From assembly GCA_016716135.1 (NCBI GenBank), contig JADJWX010000013.1, positions 186,001 through 250,000 on the forward strand: a DNA stretch of 64,000 bases, written 5' to 3'. The translations under genes were made by a program, and so were the position numbers. Numbering within the stretch: the first letter of the stretch is position 1; the number at the start of each line of letters is the position of its first letter. The DNA comes from Lewinellaceae bacterium. Lineage in GTDB: Bacteria > Bacteroidota > Bacteroidia > Chitinophagales > Saprospiraceae. The notes below the pieces were generated by a model. The model searched no databases. It worked only from the letters and a program-made list of their open reading frames with translations, and had not been told where the DNA came from. Shown piece after piece: positions 36,052 to 44,822 of the stretch.

Positions 36052-37299
36052 TCAGAACCCGCCTTGCCGGAGTTTTTTCACGTCTTCGGCGATGAAACTT
36101 TCGTCCCAGCCCTTAAAATTCCGGAATGTTTCGTCGCGCCCAAGCATGTAGCGGATCGTTTGCACGCCGGGTGGCGCGTAGGTCAGGACGAGGTCGGTGA
36201 AGAGGTTGTACGCGCCCCGGGTTTTGCGGGAAAGCAGGTCATTCTGGTTGCGGGCGGCAAAATGCGAGCAGTCGATAAGATTACCCTGGTGATTGATGTA
36301 GGCGTTGCCGGCAATCACCTGGCAGCCTGCCGAAAAGTTGGTGGTGCCGATGCCCGACCAGTGGATATTGATGGTGGTATTGGGAGCAGGGTCGAGGCCG
36401 CGTTTGACATCGGCGGTGGTAAGCGAGCGGTCAAAATCCTTGTCGCGGAATACCAGCACGCCGGGCCCGGCCGGGCGCAGGGCCTGGTAGATTTTAGCGG
36501 CGTGGCTGAGTTTGTGCCAGCCGAAGCGGTATTCATGCTGGCTTTCGACGAGAAAAGGCAGGTCGGACCGGTCGGCCATGTTCGGGCTGGGGTCGGTAGA
36601 GCCCCAGAACTTGAACACCTGCCCGTTGATGAGCAGGACGAACAGGTCGTTGTTTTCGCGGCGGGAGCCGGTGATGCGCTCGTCTTCGCCGCAGCGGATA
36701 CCGATCAGGTGGATCGTTTTGCTGCGAGTATCCCAGTCGGCCACTTTTTGAGTGTCGGTAGTCCGGTCGAACTGTTCCACGAGATGGAGAATGGGGTGCC
36801 TGCTTTTAATTTTTGAAAAATGGCTTTTGGCCGCCCGGAGCAACTTGGTCCATTTTTTAAACTCCGGCGTTGATTTCCGGTAGTTGATACGGCCCCAATC
36901 GCAGACGAAGGCCTTTTTCCGGGCCTTGTCTTTTTGCCAGGCATCGATAAAACTCCAGGTTAGCGGGCCAACTACACCGTCGGGCGTGCCGATGCCACTG
37001 TCGCCTTCCACGGTTCGGATGTACTCCTGGAACAAGCGTGTGGCTGCCTGTGTGGCATACCCGAATACGCCATCCACGGCGGCCTTGGGCATGAAGCCGG
37101 TTTTTTTCAGAAATCGCTGTAGTTCCTGGATGTTCCGCCCGCCCACGGGCTCAAAATCGCGCCAGGTAGCCTCATCGCGAAACATGGCTTTGTTGCGCAG
37201 GCCGGGCGCCATGCCGGCATGGTAGAGTTCCAGAAATTTGTGTTTGTCCGCAGGCAGGGCATTTTCATCAACGTTCCCAATTTTCAAAATGGTTGCCAT
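36052..37299 (-). CDS. peptidoglycan-binding protein with L,D-transpeptidase-like motif
   Basis: 415 residues without a signal peptide. Residues about 55-115 form a PG_binding_1 domain (NIQELQRFLKKTGFMPKAAV, DGVFGYATQAATRLFQEYI, DGVVGPLTWSFID). The central part is unassigned. At about 310-345, NIHWSGIGTTNFSAGCQVI has the His-x(10)-Ser-x-Gly-Cys spacing of YkuD-type L,D-transpeptidases (HxnSxGC), and GCQVIAG fits the nucleophile Cys. The last 60 residues are not recognised. Such proteins bind and cross-link or trim cell-wall peptides; a lack of signal peptide is also seen in phage-type endolysin relatives. Catalytic status is not certain. Confidence 0.7.
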   Translation of the reverse strand: MATILKIGNVDENALPADKHKFLELYHAGMAPGLRNKAMFRDEATWRDFEPVGGRNIQELQRFLKKTGFMPKAAVDGVFGYATQAATRLFQEYIRTVEGDSGIGTPDGVVGPLTWSFIDAWQKDKARKKAFVCDWGRINYRKSTPEFKKWTKLLRAAKSHFSKIKSRHPILHLVEQFDRTTDTQKVADWDTRSKTIHLIGIRCGEDERITGSRRENNDLFVLLINGQVFKFWGSTDPSPNMADRSDLPFLVESQHEYRFGWHKLSHAAKIYQALRPAGPGVLVFRDKDFDRSLTTADVKRGLDPAPNTTINIHWSGIGTTNFSAGCQVIAGNAYINHQGNLIDCSHFAARNQNDLLSRKTRGAYNLFTDLVLTYAPPGVQTIRYMLGRDETFRNFKGWDESFIAEDVKKLRQGGF

Positions 37300-37460
37300 G
37301 GTCGGGAAATCAAAAAGTTAGTGTATGACGGCTGATTTACCGGGCTTAAGGTATAGGATTGGCCGGAGTTTAACGGCAAGGGGTTGTGATTTTTTTGAAT
37401 CATGTATGCAACCGGACATCGAATAACCCGGGTTTGCGATAAGTTGGAGGCGGTTAGGCT

Positions 37461-37752
37461 ATTGTCGGCGTGACTCGTACAGCTTCGCATTGTAATTCGA
37501 TAAATGAGATTAGCAGTCAGGCGACTTCGAGTATTCAGAACACATGGGGTTGTATTATAAATTACACGGAATAGGATACTTTCAAATTTTCAACACATAG
37601 GCACATAGGCCACAGAGAAAAAGCCTCTGCGGCCTATGTGCCTATGTGTTAAAAAAAACAGTCTGGGTCGGGCGAATTGACAAAAGCACAGATGAAACAG
37701 CCTCTAGTATTATCTGTTTTTTAGGTGAAGTCGTAGGAGTTACGCCGACAAT
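37461..37752. repeat. fold-back region with a 20-bp perfect inner stem
   Basis: Outer arms ATTGTCGGCGTGACTCGTAC (37461-37480) and GTAGGAGTTACGCCGACAAT (37733-37752) are imperfect inverse copies. Inside, AACACATAGGCACATAGGCC (37592-37611) pairs perfectly with GGCCTATGTGCCTATGTGTT (37631-37650). No gene is seen in 37300-38002. Confidence 0.8.
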
Positions 37753-38002
37753 ACGCACGGCACAGCAAAAAATGCACCGCACAAACAATCTGAAAAAATG
37801 ACGCTTTTCTATCGTTTTTCTGTCAAAATTTCATAAATTGTTAAAAATTGAATTAAATAAACTGTCAATTTTTCACCGGATTCCGACTGGCATTTTGTTT
37901 GATGCGGCATAGTCGAACATGTTTACAGAATCGGTTTTGTAATAACTGTTTTTGATCGTTTCGCGATTTTTCAAATTGTTTAACCTTTAAAAAAAGTTGA
38001 TT

Positions 38003-38455
38003 ATGGCACTGATCAAAAGTAATTCCGGGTTGCTCCCGGCTTTCCCCCGGTTGTTTGACGATTTTTTCACCAAAGATCTTTTTGACTGGAACGACCGGCA
38101 TTTCTCCACAACCAATACGACGATCCCCGCGGTAAACATCATCGAATCGAAGGATGCCTTCATGGTCGAAATGGCCGCTCCGGGCATGTCGAAGAAAGAT
38201 TTCAACATCGAACTGGAGAACGAAATGCTGAAAATCACCTCCGAGAAGGAGTTCAGCAACGGCCTCAAGGAAGGCGACCGCTATACCCGCCGCGAATTCA
38301 GTTACCAATCCTTCCAACGCAGTTTCCACTTGCCGAAAAGCATCGTGGACCTCGAAAAGGTGAACGCCAAATACGAAGACGGCGTGTTGCGGGTCATGAT
38401 CCCGAAGCGGGAAGAAGCCAAAGCACTGGCGCCGCGTATTATTGCGATTAAATAG
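38003..38455 (+). CDS. small heat-shock protein (Hsp20 / alpha-crystallin family)
   Basis: 150 residues from the ATG at 38003 (MALIKSNSGLLPAFPRLFDD). The alpha-crystallin domain runs from about residue 38 to 140: IPAVNIIESKDAFMVEMAAP, DFNIELENEMLKITSEKE and the terminal strand DGVLRVMIPKRE, with the conserved A-x-x-x-x-G-V-L-type turn. The short tail APRIIAIK carries the I-x-I motif used in oligomer contacts. It is an ATP-independent holdase in the cytoplasm. A protease of HtrA type follows 106 bases downstream on the same strand, so a stress-response unit is plausible. The 150-base leader is AT-rich. Confidence 0.9.
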   Translation: MALIKSNSGLLPAFPRLFDDFFTKDLFDWNDRHFSTTNTTIPAVNIIESKDAFMVEMAAPGMSKKDFNIELENEMLKITSEKEFSNGLKEGDRYTRREFSYQSFQRSFHLPKSIVDLEKVNAKYEDGVLRVMIPKREEAKALAPRIIAIK

Positions 38456-38561
38456 CCGTCAAGATCGGATTGATTCTGCGAATAGTATCGGCGTGACACA
38501 AGCCACGCCGGTACTTGCGCATTAAATCTATAAAATTTGTATAAAAAACTATAAAGTAACT

Positions 38562-40067
38562 ATGAAACGAACATATTGGATTACGGCGCTTATTGCATTT
38601 GTTGTTACAGTGACGACGTATGGCCTGCTGTCGGTTGTTCAAAGCAACAGTGGCCGGACGGTGAAAATTGAACATATCGACGGCACGCCGGCTGCGAGCG
38701 CAGTCTACCGGTTGAACGAACATGGCGAAATGGAACCGCTCGACTTTACTAAAGTGGCGGACCGGGTTATGGATGCCGTCGTGCATATTCGGACCACTGC
38801 TTCTGTGGCGCAAAACGGCCCTTCCGGCCAAGGTCCGTTTGAGGATTTTTTTCGGAATGACCCTTTGCGCGAGTTTTTTGGCCGGCCCTTTGAATCGCCT
38901 AACCAACGCAACCGGGCGCCCCTGCGCATGGGGCAGGGCAGCGGCGTGCTGATCAGCCCGGACGGTTATATCGTGACCAATAACCACGTGGTGGCCGACG
39001 CCGACGACCTGGAGGTTACCCTGCACGACAACCGCAGCTACAAAGCCACCCTGATCGGCACCGACCCGACCACCGACCTGGCCCTGATCCGGATCAAGGA
39101 AAAAGAGCTGCCGACGCTGCCTTTTGTCAATTCCGACAACGTCAAAGTCGGCGAGTGGGTCATGGCTGTGGGCAACCCGTTTAACCTCACTTCGACGGTA
39201 ACTGCAGGCATCGTGAGCGCCAAAGGCCGGAACATCAACATTCTCCGCGAACAATTTGCCGTGGAGAGCTTCATCCAGACCGACGCCGCCATTAACCCCG
39301 GCAACAGCGGCGGCGCCCTGGTCAATCTTCAGGGCGGCCTCATCGGCATCAATACGGCTATCGCCAGCCCGACAGGCACCTATTCGGGGTATGGCTTTGC
39401 CGTGCCGGCAAACATTGTGCAAAAAGTGGTGGAAGACCTCCTCAAATACGGTGTGGTGCAACGCGGAGTGCTCGGGGTCATGATCCGGACCGTGGATGGC
39501 AAACTGCAAAAAGAAATGAACCTCGACGTGACAACTGGAGCTTACGTAGACAGCCTGCTGGAAAACAGCGCCGCCGCCGCAGCAGGTATCCGAACGGGCG
39601 ATGTCATCGTAGCCATTGACGGCACTTCAATTGAAAATTCGCCCAAATTGCAGGAAACCATTGCCCGCCACCGGCCCGGCGATGCCGTACAGGTACAGGT
39701 AAATCGGAAAGGCAGCCTCAAGACGTTCGAAGTGACGCTAAACAACCGCTCGGGCGATACCCGGCTGGTCAAAAAAGAACACCGGGAAACCCTCGGCATC
39801 CTTGGCGCCGACTTTGAATCCCTGGATGAAAAAACGGCCCGCGAACTGGATATCGACGGCGGTGTGCTGGTGAAAAACCTGAATGCCGGCAAACTTCGCC
39901 GCAGCACCAACATGCGCGAAGGCTTCATTATCACCAAAGTGGACGGTAAAACCGTCAAAAGTGTGGATGAACTGGCGGCCAGCCTGAAAGGCAAAACCGG
40001 CGGCGTGATGCTGGAAGGGGTGTATAAAGATGCCCCCGGCGTGTTTTATTACGCGATCGGGCTTTGA
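38562..40067 (+). CDS. HtrA/Deg-type serine protease with two PDZ domains
   Basis: 501 residues. An N-terminal membrane anchor or signal peptide (YWITALIAFVVTVTTYGLLS) leads to a trypsin-fold domain with the full triad: His in YIVTNNHVVAD, Asp in TTDLALIRI and Ser in NPGNSGGALVN. A flexible loop (GPFEDFFRNDPLREFFGRPF) is typical of Deg proteases. Two PDZ domains follow: one from about 300 (GVLGVMIRTVDG ... GIRTGDVIVAIDG) and one from about 405 (LGILGADFESLDEKT ... GFIITKVDGKTV). It works in the periplasm on misfolded proteins. It lies 106 bases after hsp20 and is followed by a palindrome. Confidence 0.92.
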   Translation: MKRTYWITALIAFVVTVTTYGLLSVVQSNSGRTVKIEHIDGTPAASAVYRLNEHGEMEPLDFTKVADRVMDAVVHIRTTASVAQNGPSGQGPFEDFFRNDPLREFFGRPFESPNQRNRAPLRMGQGSGVLISPDGYIVTNNHVVADADDLEVTLHDNRSYKATLIGTDPTTDLALIRIKEKELPTLPFVNSDNVKVGEWVMAVGNPFNLTSTVTAGIVSAKGRNINILREQFAVESFIQTDAAINPGNSGGALVNLQGGLIGINTAIASPTGTYSGYGFAVPANIVQKVVEDLLKYGVVQRGVLGVMIRTVDGKLQKEMNLDVTTGAYVDSLLENSAAAAAGIRTGDVIVAIDGTSIENSPKLQETIARHRPGDAVQVQVNRKGSLKTFEVTLNNRSGDTRLVKKEHRETLGILGADFESLDEKTARELDIDGGVLVKNLNAGKLRRSTNMREGFIITKVDGKTVKSVDELAASLKGKTGGVMLEGVYKDAPGVFYYAIGL

Positions 40068-40230
40068 GTTTTTACCACGGACACGGAGAAGGCCTGCTCG
40101 TCCTACGACTTGAAGTCGTAGGACGAATAACGAACGTGGCCTGGCAAACATACGAGGCACGGATGACATGGAGGTTGTCCGCCGCAGGCAGTCAATCTCC
40201 GTGTCCTCCCTGTCTCCGTAGTAAAAATCA
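40068..40230. repeat. fold-back with embedded CGTCCTACGACTT palindrome
   Basis: TCGTCCTACGACTT/AAGTCGTAGGACGA (40099-40127, one-base centre) repeats the inner part of the palindrome at 7470-7512. Around it, TTTTTACCACGGACACGGAG (40071-40090) is inversely matched by CTCCGTGTCC and the terminal TAGTAAAAATC near 40230. It lies between convergent genes and may double as a terminator. Confidence 0.8.
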
Positions 40231-41316
40231 AATCGTAAAAAGCGCCACTTTCTCCGCTTTGCCGCGCAGTTCCATGTGGCCGATCGGCTTGGGTGAATAG
40301 CCGCTATTTTCGGGGTGGATCTGGTCGATCAGTAGTTTGGACACCAGGATGTTCACGCCCAGGTCGTTGCATTTTGACTGAATGCGTGCCGTGGTGTTGA
40401 GCACATCCCCCGAATAGGCGATATCGCGTTTCACCACGCCTACTTCCCCGGCGATGACATAGCCGAAATGCAGCCCGGCTTTAAATTCGGGCTGCACCCT
40501 GTACCGGGCTTCAAAGTAGGCTTGCCGTTGGCGGAGGGCTTTTTGGATTTCAAAAAAACAGTTCAGGCAATTGGCATTTCGGGCGCCGGATTCTGGTTTC
40601 CAGCTGATAATAATTTCGTCGCCGACATACTGGTAAATTTCGCCTTTTGAATAAATAATGGCAGGTGTGGCAATCCGAAAAACATCATTGATGAAGTTAA
40701 AATAACGTTCATCGCCAAGTTTTTCGGTGATGGTGGTGGAGTCACGCAGGTCCAGGAACATAAAAATGCGCTCTTCCCGTTTGGGGTGAAAGTATTTTCC
40801 AAGGAGAAACGCGCGAAAAATTCCCGGTCCGTATTTTTCATTTACCAACAAAATAACCAGCGTTGTCAGCACTACGAGCAGCCAAAAGGAATAGCTGAAA
40901 AGCCGGCTTGGCCGAAGGTGGTCATCCAGCACAGCCTGCCATAATTTTACACCAGTCAGCGAAATGCCGGGTTCGTCGATGTGAAAAAATATGCACGTTG
41001 GGATGGATACCATCAGGTATACCACTGAAAAGGACAGGAACATGTTGATCAGCGTTTGGCCGTACGGTTTTGTCCGCAGCCAGTTTTCCCACAGAAAGAT
41101 GATTGCGCTGCCCCCGATGAGGCCGGCCAGAACACCCACCAACAGGCTGGCTTTAAAATGTAAATAAGGATCAACGCCTGTAAGGTTACAGTTCGCTCCG
41201 GTGAGGGTAATGTACCCATTGAAAAATTGATAAACGGAAACGAGGGTCCAGGACAGCGTAATCCAAAACAGCTTTTGAATTTGTGTCCGGTGTTTATTGG
41301 AAAGAATACTGTGCAT
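40228..41316 (-). CDS. membrane-bound class III adenylate/guanylate cyclase
   Basis: 362 residues from the ATG at 41316 (MHSILSNKHRTQIQKLFWIT). The longer frame upstream is antisense to the amidohydrolase gene. The N-terminal half has four membrane helices (LFWITLSWTLVSVYQFF, LLVGVLAGLIGGSAIIFLW, MFLSFSVVYLMVSIP, YSFWLLVVLTTLVILLV). The cyclase domain begins near residue 183. FMFLDLRDSTTITEKL holds the first metal Asp, YQYVGDEIIISW the second, and VNTTARIQSKC-like VLNTTARIQSKCNDLG the transition-state Asn/Arg region. It makes cAMP or cGMP at the cytoplasmic face. A Crp/Fnr-type regulator is encoded 4 kb away, but no link between them can be shown. Confidence 0.85.
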   Translation of the reverse strand: MHSILSNKHRTQIQKLFWITLSWTLVSVYQFFNGYITLTGANCNLTGVDPYLHFKASLLVGVLAGLIGGSAIIFLWENWLRTKPYGQTLINMFLSFSVVYLMVSIPTCIFFHIDEPGISLTGVKLWQAVLDDHLRPSRLFSYSFWLLVVLTTLVILLVNEKYGPGIFRAFLLGKYFHPKREERIFMFLDLRDSTTITEKLGDERYFNFINDVFRIATPAIIYSKGEIYQYVGDEIIISWKPESGARNANCLNCFFEIQKALRQRQAYFEARYRVQPEFKAGLHFGYVIAGEVGVVKRDIAYSGDVLNTTARIQSKCNDLGVNILVSKLLIDQIHPENSGYSPKPIGHMELRGKAEKVALFTI

Positions 41317-41412
41317 CGCGTTATGGCATTCAGTTGGAAACAAAACTAACAGAATTTGCCTGAAAGGCGCAGGAACCGAACTTGTCGGGGCAATCCCGTA
41401 ATTTGGCGCACT

Positions 41413-42702
41413 ATGCAACCGGACCAAACAACGGCCAGCCTGCTTCATCATATACGAGCACTGGTTGAGGCGGAGTACCCGCACTATTTCGAACTTTTTT
41501 GTGACTACAACCGGCACCCCGAGCTCGGCCTGGAGTGCCACCGGACAGCCAAGAAACAAGCTGCTGAGTTGCGCCGTGCCGGCTTCGAAGTGGCGGAAGG
41601 CGTCGGCCGCACCGGGGTGGCGGCAGTGTTGAAAAACGGCCCGGGGCCAACGATTCTCTACCGTGCCGACATGGATGCCCTGCCCATACCCGACCGGCGC
41701 CCGGCGCCCTGGCGCTGCACCGACGGGCAGGTCGGGCACCAGTGCGGGCACTCGATGCACAGCGCTATGCTGCCCTTTGTCGGGTACTGCCTGCATGCCT
41801 TGCGCGAGCACTGGTCGGGCACGGCACTGCTGGTGGCGCAAGATGGCGAGGAGGGCTGGAACGGCGCCGATGTAATGATCCGGGAAGGGCGTTTGTACGA
41901 ACGGTTCGGGCGCCCCGACGCTGCGTTGGCCTGGCATGTGTCGCCCACGTTGCCGGCCGGCACAGTGGGCATTGCCAAGGGCTGGGCGTTTGCGCTCACG
42001 CAGTTTGTCGACATTGAAGTGTACGGCGTTGGCGGGCACGGCGGGAATCCGCATACCAGCGTAGACCCGATTGTGCTGGCGGCGCATTTGATCACCCGGT
42101 TTCAGACGATCGTTTCGCGGGAAATTGCGCCCACCGAAGTAGCGGTGTTGAGTGTTGGCGCTATTCAGGGCGGGTCGAAGCACAGCATCATCCCGGAAAA
42201 AGTGGCGCTTAAGCTCACCCTGCGCAGCCGGACGGAGGCTGTTTACCGGCAAATGATGCGGGCTATCGAACGGATTTGCCGGGCCGAGGCGGCGGCCTCG
42301 GGTTTGCCGGAGGCGAAATTTCCCAACATCACCGAGCGGCCGTTTATCACCAAACCTTTGTTCAACGACGTGGCCCTGGCTAACCGCGTTGAAGCTGTTT
42401 TTGCCGGTGTTTTAGGAGCCGGACAGGTCCGCGCCGAACCGCCTTATACTTTCGGTGAAGATTTTTCAGGCTATGCGCTCGATGGCCGGGTGCCCATTTT
42501 GCTCTCCTGGCTTGGCAGCGTACACCCCGATGCATTCGATGGCGGCGGGCAGCCCGTCCGGTTCCTGCCGCCCCTGCACCACGAGGAGTTCAATCCGTTT
42601 CCCGACCTGACAATCCGCACCGGCGTGACCGCCATGACGGCTGCCATGCTTGAATTGCTGAACGGGCACGGTGTTCCTGTTAATCGGGTTTTGTCCGCTT
42701 GA
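41413..42702 (+). CDS. M20-family amidohydrolase (hippurate hydrolase/AbgB type)
   Basis: 429 residues from the ATG at 41413. The two-metal site is visible: RADMDALPI, QCGHSMHSAML (Cys and His ligands; Ser replaces the usual Asp after CGH), DGEEGWNGADVMIREG (Glu ligand), ALAWHVSP (His) and HHEEFNPFPDL (His). The dimerisation domain sits between them (GGHGGNPHTSVDPIVLAAHL). Such cytoplasmic enzymes remove acyl or aminoacyl groups from amino acids or peptides. The next gene downstream, a sodium/solute symporter, begins about 100 bases after it and might import its substrate. Confidence 0.85.
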   Translation: MQPDQTTASLLHHIRALVEAEYPHYFELFCDYNRHPELGLECHRTAKKQAAELRRAGFEVAEGVGRTGVAAVLKNGPGPTILYRADMDALPIPDRRPAPWRCTDGQVGHQCGHSMHSAMLPFVGYCLHALREHWSGTALLVAQDGEEGWNGADVMIREGRLYERFGRPDAALAWHVSPTLPAGTVGIAKGWAFALTQFVDIEVYGVGGHGGNPHTSVDPIVLAAHLITRFQTIVSREIAPTEVAVLSVGAIQGGSKHSIIPEKVALKLTLRSRTEAVYRQMMRAIERICRAEAAASGLPEAKFPNITERPFITKPLFNDVALANRVEAVFAGVLGAGQVRAEPPYTFGEDFSGYALDGRVPILLSWLGSVHPDAFDGGGQPVRFLPPLHHEEFNPFPDLTIRTGVTAMTAAMLELLNGHGVPVNRVLSA

Positions 42703-42761
42703 TCGGCAGGCTGAATTTTCGGTGGGCCGGGGAATAGAGGAGAATAAACTAAAATTGCGCC

Positions 42762-42769
42762 TATATTTG
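42762..42769 (+). promoter_or_regulatory. candidate -7 box for the symporter gene
   Basis: TATATTTG fits the Bacteroidota -7 consensus TAnnTTTG and lies 30 bases before the ATG at 42800. No good -33 TTTG is seen at the expected distance, so it is only suggestive. Confidence 0.35.
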
Positions 42770-42799
42770 CCGCGCTGGCCCCTCAAATTTTGGCAAGAT

Positions 42800-44386
42800 A
42801 TGACAGGACAACTCACCCCTGCGCTGGTTCTAATTGTTCTTTTTCTCTACTTTGCTATGCTGGTTGGTGTAGCCCTGATCACCGGGCGCAATGTGAGCAA
42901 CGAAGGCTTTTTTCTGGCCAATCGCAAGGTGCCCTGGTATGTGGTGGCCTATGCGATGATCGGGACCAGCATCAGTGGCGTAACTTTCATATCTGTGCCC
43001 GGCGCTGTAGGCCTGGAAAGCGGCCTCAACCGCGGATTTGGCTATATGCAGGTGGTATTGGGCTATTTACTGGGCTACCTGTTTATCGCAACCGTGCTCA
43101 TGCCCATGTATTACCGGCTAAACCTGACATCGATCTACGGATACCTGGAGCGCCGGCTTGGCTACTGGTCCTATAAAACAGGGGCCGGTTTTTTCATCCT
43201 GTCGCGTACGTTCGGCTCGGCCACCCGCATGTTTTTGGCAGCAGTTGTGCTGCAAACCTTTGTATTCCAGCCTCTGGGCGTGCCGTTTGTGCTTACCGTG
43301 ACGCTGATGATGGGCCTGATTTATGCCTACACCTTCAAGGGCGGCCTGAAAACCATCATCTGGACCGATACCATCATGACCACCTTTTTCATTGCCGCAG
43401 TGGTCTTCACGGTCATCACCGTAGGAAAGGCCATGCACCTGGAGGTCGGCGATTTGTGGGGCGTCGTCAGTGAAAGCCGGTACGGGCAGATTTTCTTTTT
43501 TGACAATTTCTTTTCAGACCCCAACCATTTTGTCAAACAATTTGTCAGCGGTGCGCTGATTGCCATTGTAATGACCGGCCTGGACCAGGATCTGATGCAG
43601 AAAAATCTGGCTTGCAAGAACATCCGGGAAGCGCAAAAAAACATGTTCGTTTTTTGCATTTACCTGGTCCTGATCAACCTGGCCTTTCTGATACTGGGCG
43701 CCCTGCTCTACATGTACGCCGGCTCGCTCGGCATTGAAATTCCGGTGCGTACCGACGAGCTGTACCCGAAAATTGCCTTTTACCACCTGGATACGCTCGC
43801 CGGGATTTTCTTCATTCTCGGCCTGATCGCCAGCACTTATGCCAGCTCCGACAGTGCGCTGACGGCACTGACCACCTCGTTTTGCATCGACTTTTTAAAT
43901 TTTGAGAAAAAACAACAACACCCCGACCCCTACGCCCCCGACCAGGATAAAATAGCTTTTGCCGAGGCAACTTCCGCCCAACAAAAACGCGCCCGGACGC
44001 TGGTGCATCTCGGATTTGCCCTGGCGTTTATTGCGATCATTTTGTTCCTGAATATGTTCAGCGGCATGGCGGTGATCTCCCTGATCTTTAAAATTGCCGG
44101 ATACACCTACGGCCCGCTTCTGGGGCTGTTTACCTTTGGCTTGTTCACCAAATTTCAGCTGCACCCCTGGGCCCTGCGCATCCCCCGGGGCGGTGAAAAA
44201 CGGCCCATCGAAATTCCGGCAGTGCTCCTGCTGTGCATCCTGGCGCCCCTGCTCACCTGGATCATCGAGGTCAACTGCAAACAATGGTTCGATGTGGGTT
44301 TTCTGACCATCCTGCTGAACGGCCTGATCACCTTTGCCGGCCTGTGGATAATGTCGTACCGCGAAACGACGGAACCGGAAGCCTGA
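42800..44386 (+). CDS. sodium:solute symporter (SSF family)
   Basis: 528 residues from the ATG at 42800 (MTGQLTPALVLIVLFLYFAM). It has 13 or 14 membrane helices. NEGFFLANRKVPWYVVAYAM and IGTSISGVTFISVPGAVG are the typical helix 1 region of SSF carriers, where a broken helix binds sodium and substrate. ASTYASSDSALTALTTSFC marks the sodium-2-site helix. There is no fused kinase or signalling domain. SSF members import sugars, amino acids, acids or vitamins; which one is not predictable. The frame upstream of 42800 overlaps the amidohydrolase end and is unlikely to be used. Confidence 0.88.
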   Translation: MTGQLTPALVLIVLFLYFAMLVGVALITGRNVSNEGFFLANRKVPWYVVAYAMIGTSISGVTFISVPGAVGLESGLNRGFGYMQVVLGYLLGYLFIATVLMPMYYRLNLTSIYGYLERRLGYWSYKTGAGFFILSRTFGSATRMFLAAVVLQTFVFQPLGVPFVLTVTLMMGLIYAYTFKGGLKTIIWTDTIMTTFFIAAVVFTVITVGKAMHLEVGDLWGVVSESRYGQIFFFDNFFSDPNHFVKQFVSGALIAIVMTGLDQDLMQKNLACKNIREAQKNMFVFCIYLVLINLAFLILGALLYMYAGSLGIEIPVRTDELYPKIAFYHLDTLAGIFFILGLIASTYASSDSALTALTTSFCIDFLNFEKKQQHPDPYAPDQDKIAFAEATSAQQKRARTLVHLGFALAFIAIILFLNMFSGMAVISLIFKIAGYTYGPLLGLFTFGLFTKFQLHPWALRIPRGGEKRPIEIPAVLLLCILAPLLTWIIEVNCKQWFDVGFLTILLNGLITFAGLWIMSYRETTEPEA

Positions 44387-44515
44387 TCTTTTCTCGACAG
44401 ATTTTTGTTTGAAAAAATGTTTTAAGAACAAAGTTGTTTGTTTTTTTTGAAAACAATTTGTTTTTAAAAATAGTGGTGCTTAAATTTGTCAGCACTGTTG
44501 TTTTTTCATGCTGAA

Positions 44516-44756
44516 GTGATTTAAGCTTATGCCTCGCCTTTAATCCAAAAAATTACCCAAAGCAGAATCAAATCTGCGTTTCGCCGCAGGCGAATCTGCG
44601 GCATCAGCGTTCCAATCGTTCTACGGAGAGTACTCTCCGTTGGCTTTCCTGGCAAACAGGAATAGAACGCGGATTAGGCGGATTCGCCTGCGGCGAAACG
44701 CAGATTTTCACGGATTTGATTCCGGTTAGGGCAGGTAAGGCGATAAAAGTTTAACT
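44516..44756. repeat. fold-back (MITE-like) element, copy 2
   Basis: It is a second copy of the element at 11286-11541. Arms 44562-44612 and 44665-44725 (TTTCGCCGCAGGCGAATCTG against GGATTCGCCTGCGGCGAAAC, ending in GATTTGATTCCGGTT) are inverted copies. The flanks GTGATTTAAGCTTATG, TTTAATCCAAAAA and GGCAGGTAAGGCGATAAAAG match those of copy 1. The central loop differs. Confidence 0.88.
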
Positions 44757-44822
44757 TACCACGCTGGTAAAAGACAAGGGTGCACCAGGCTACACTACAT
44801 GCAAACGTCTAAAGTTTTAACA

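Noticed and set aside
41317..42252. N-terminal extension of the adenylate cyclase frame
   Set aside because: The extension is fully antisense to the amidohydrolase gene. A Met just before the first membrane helix (41316) gives a normal membrane cyclase.
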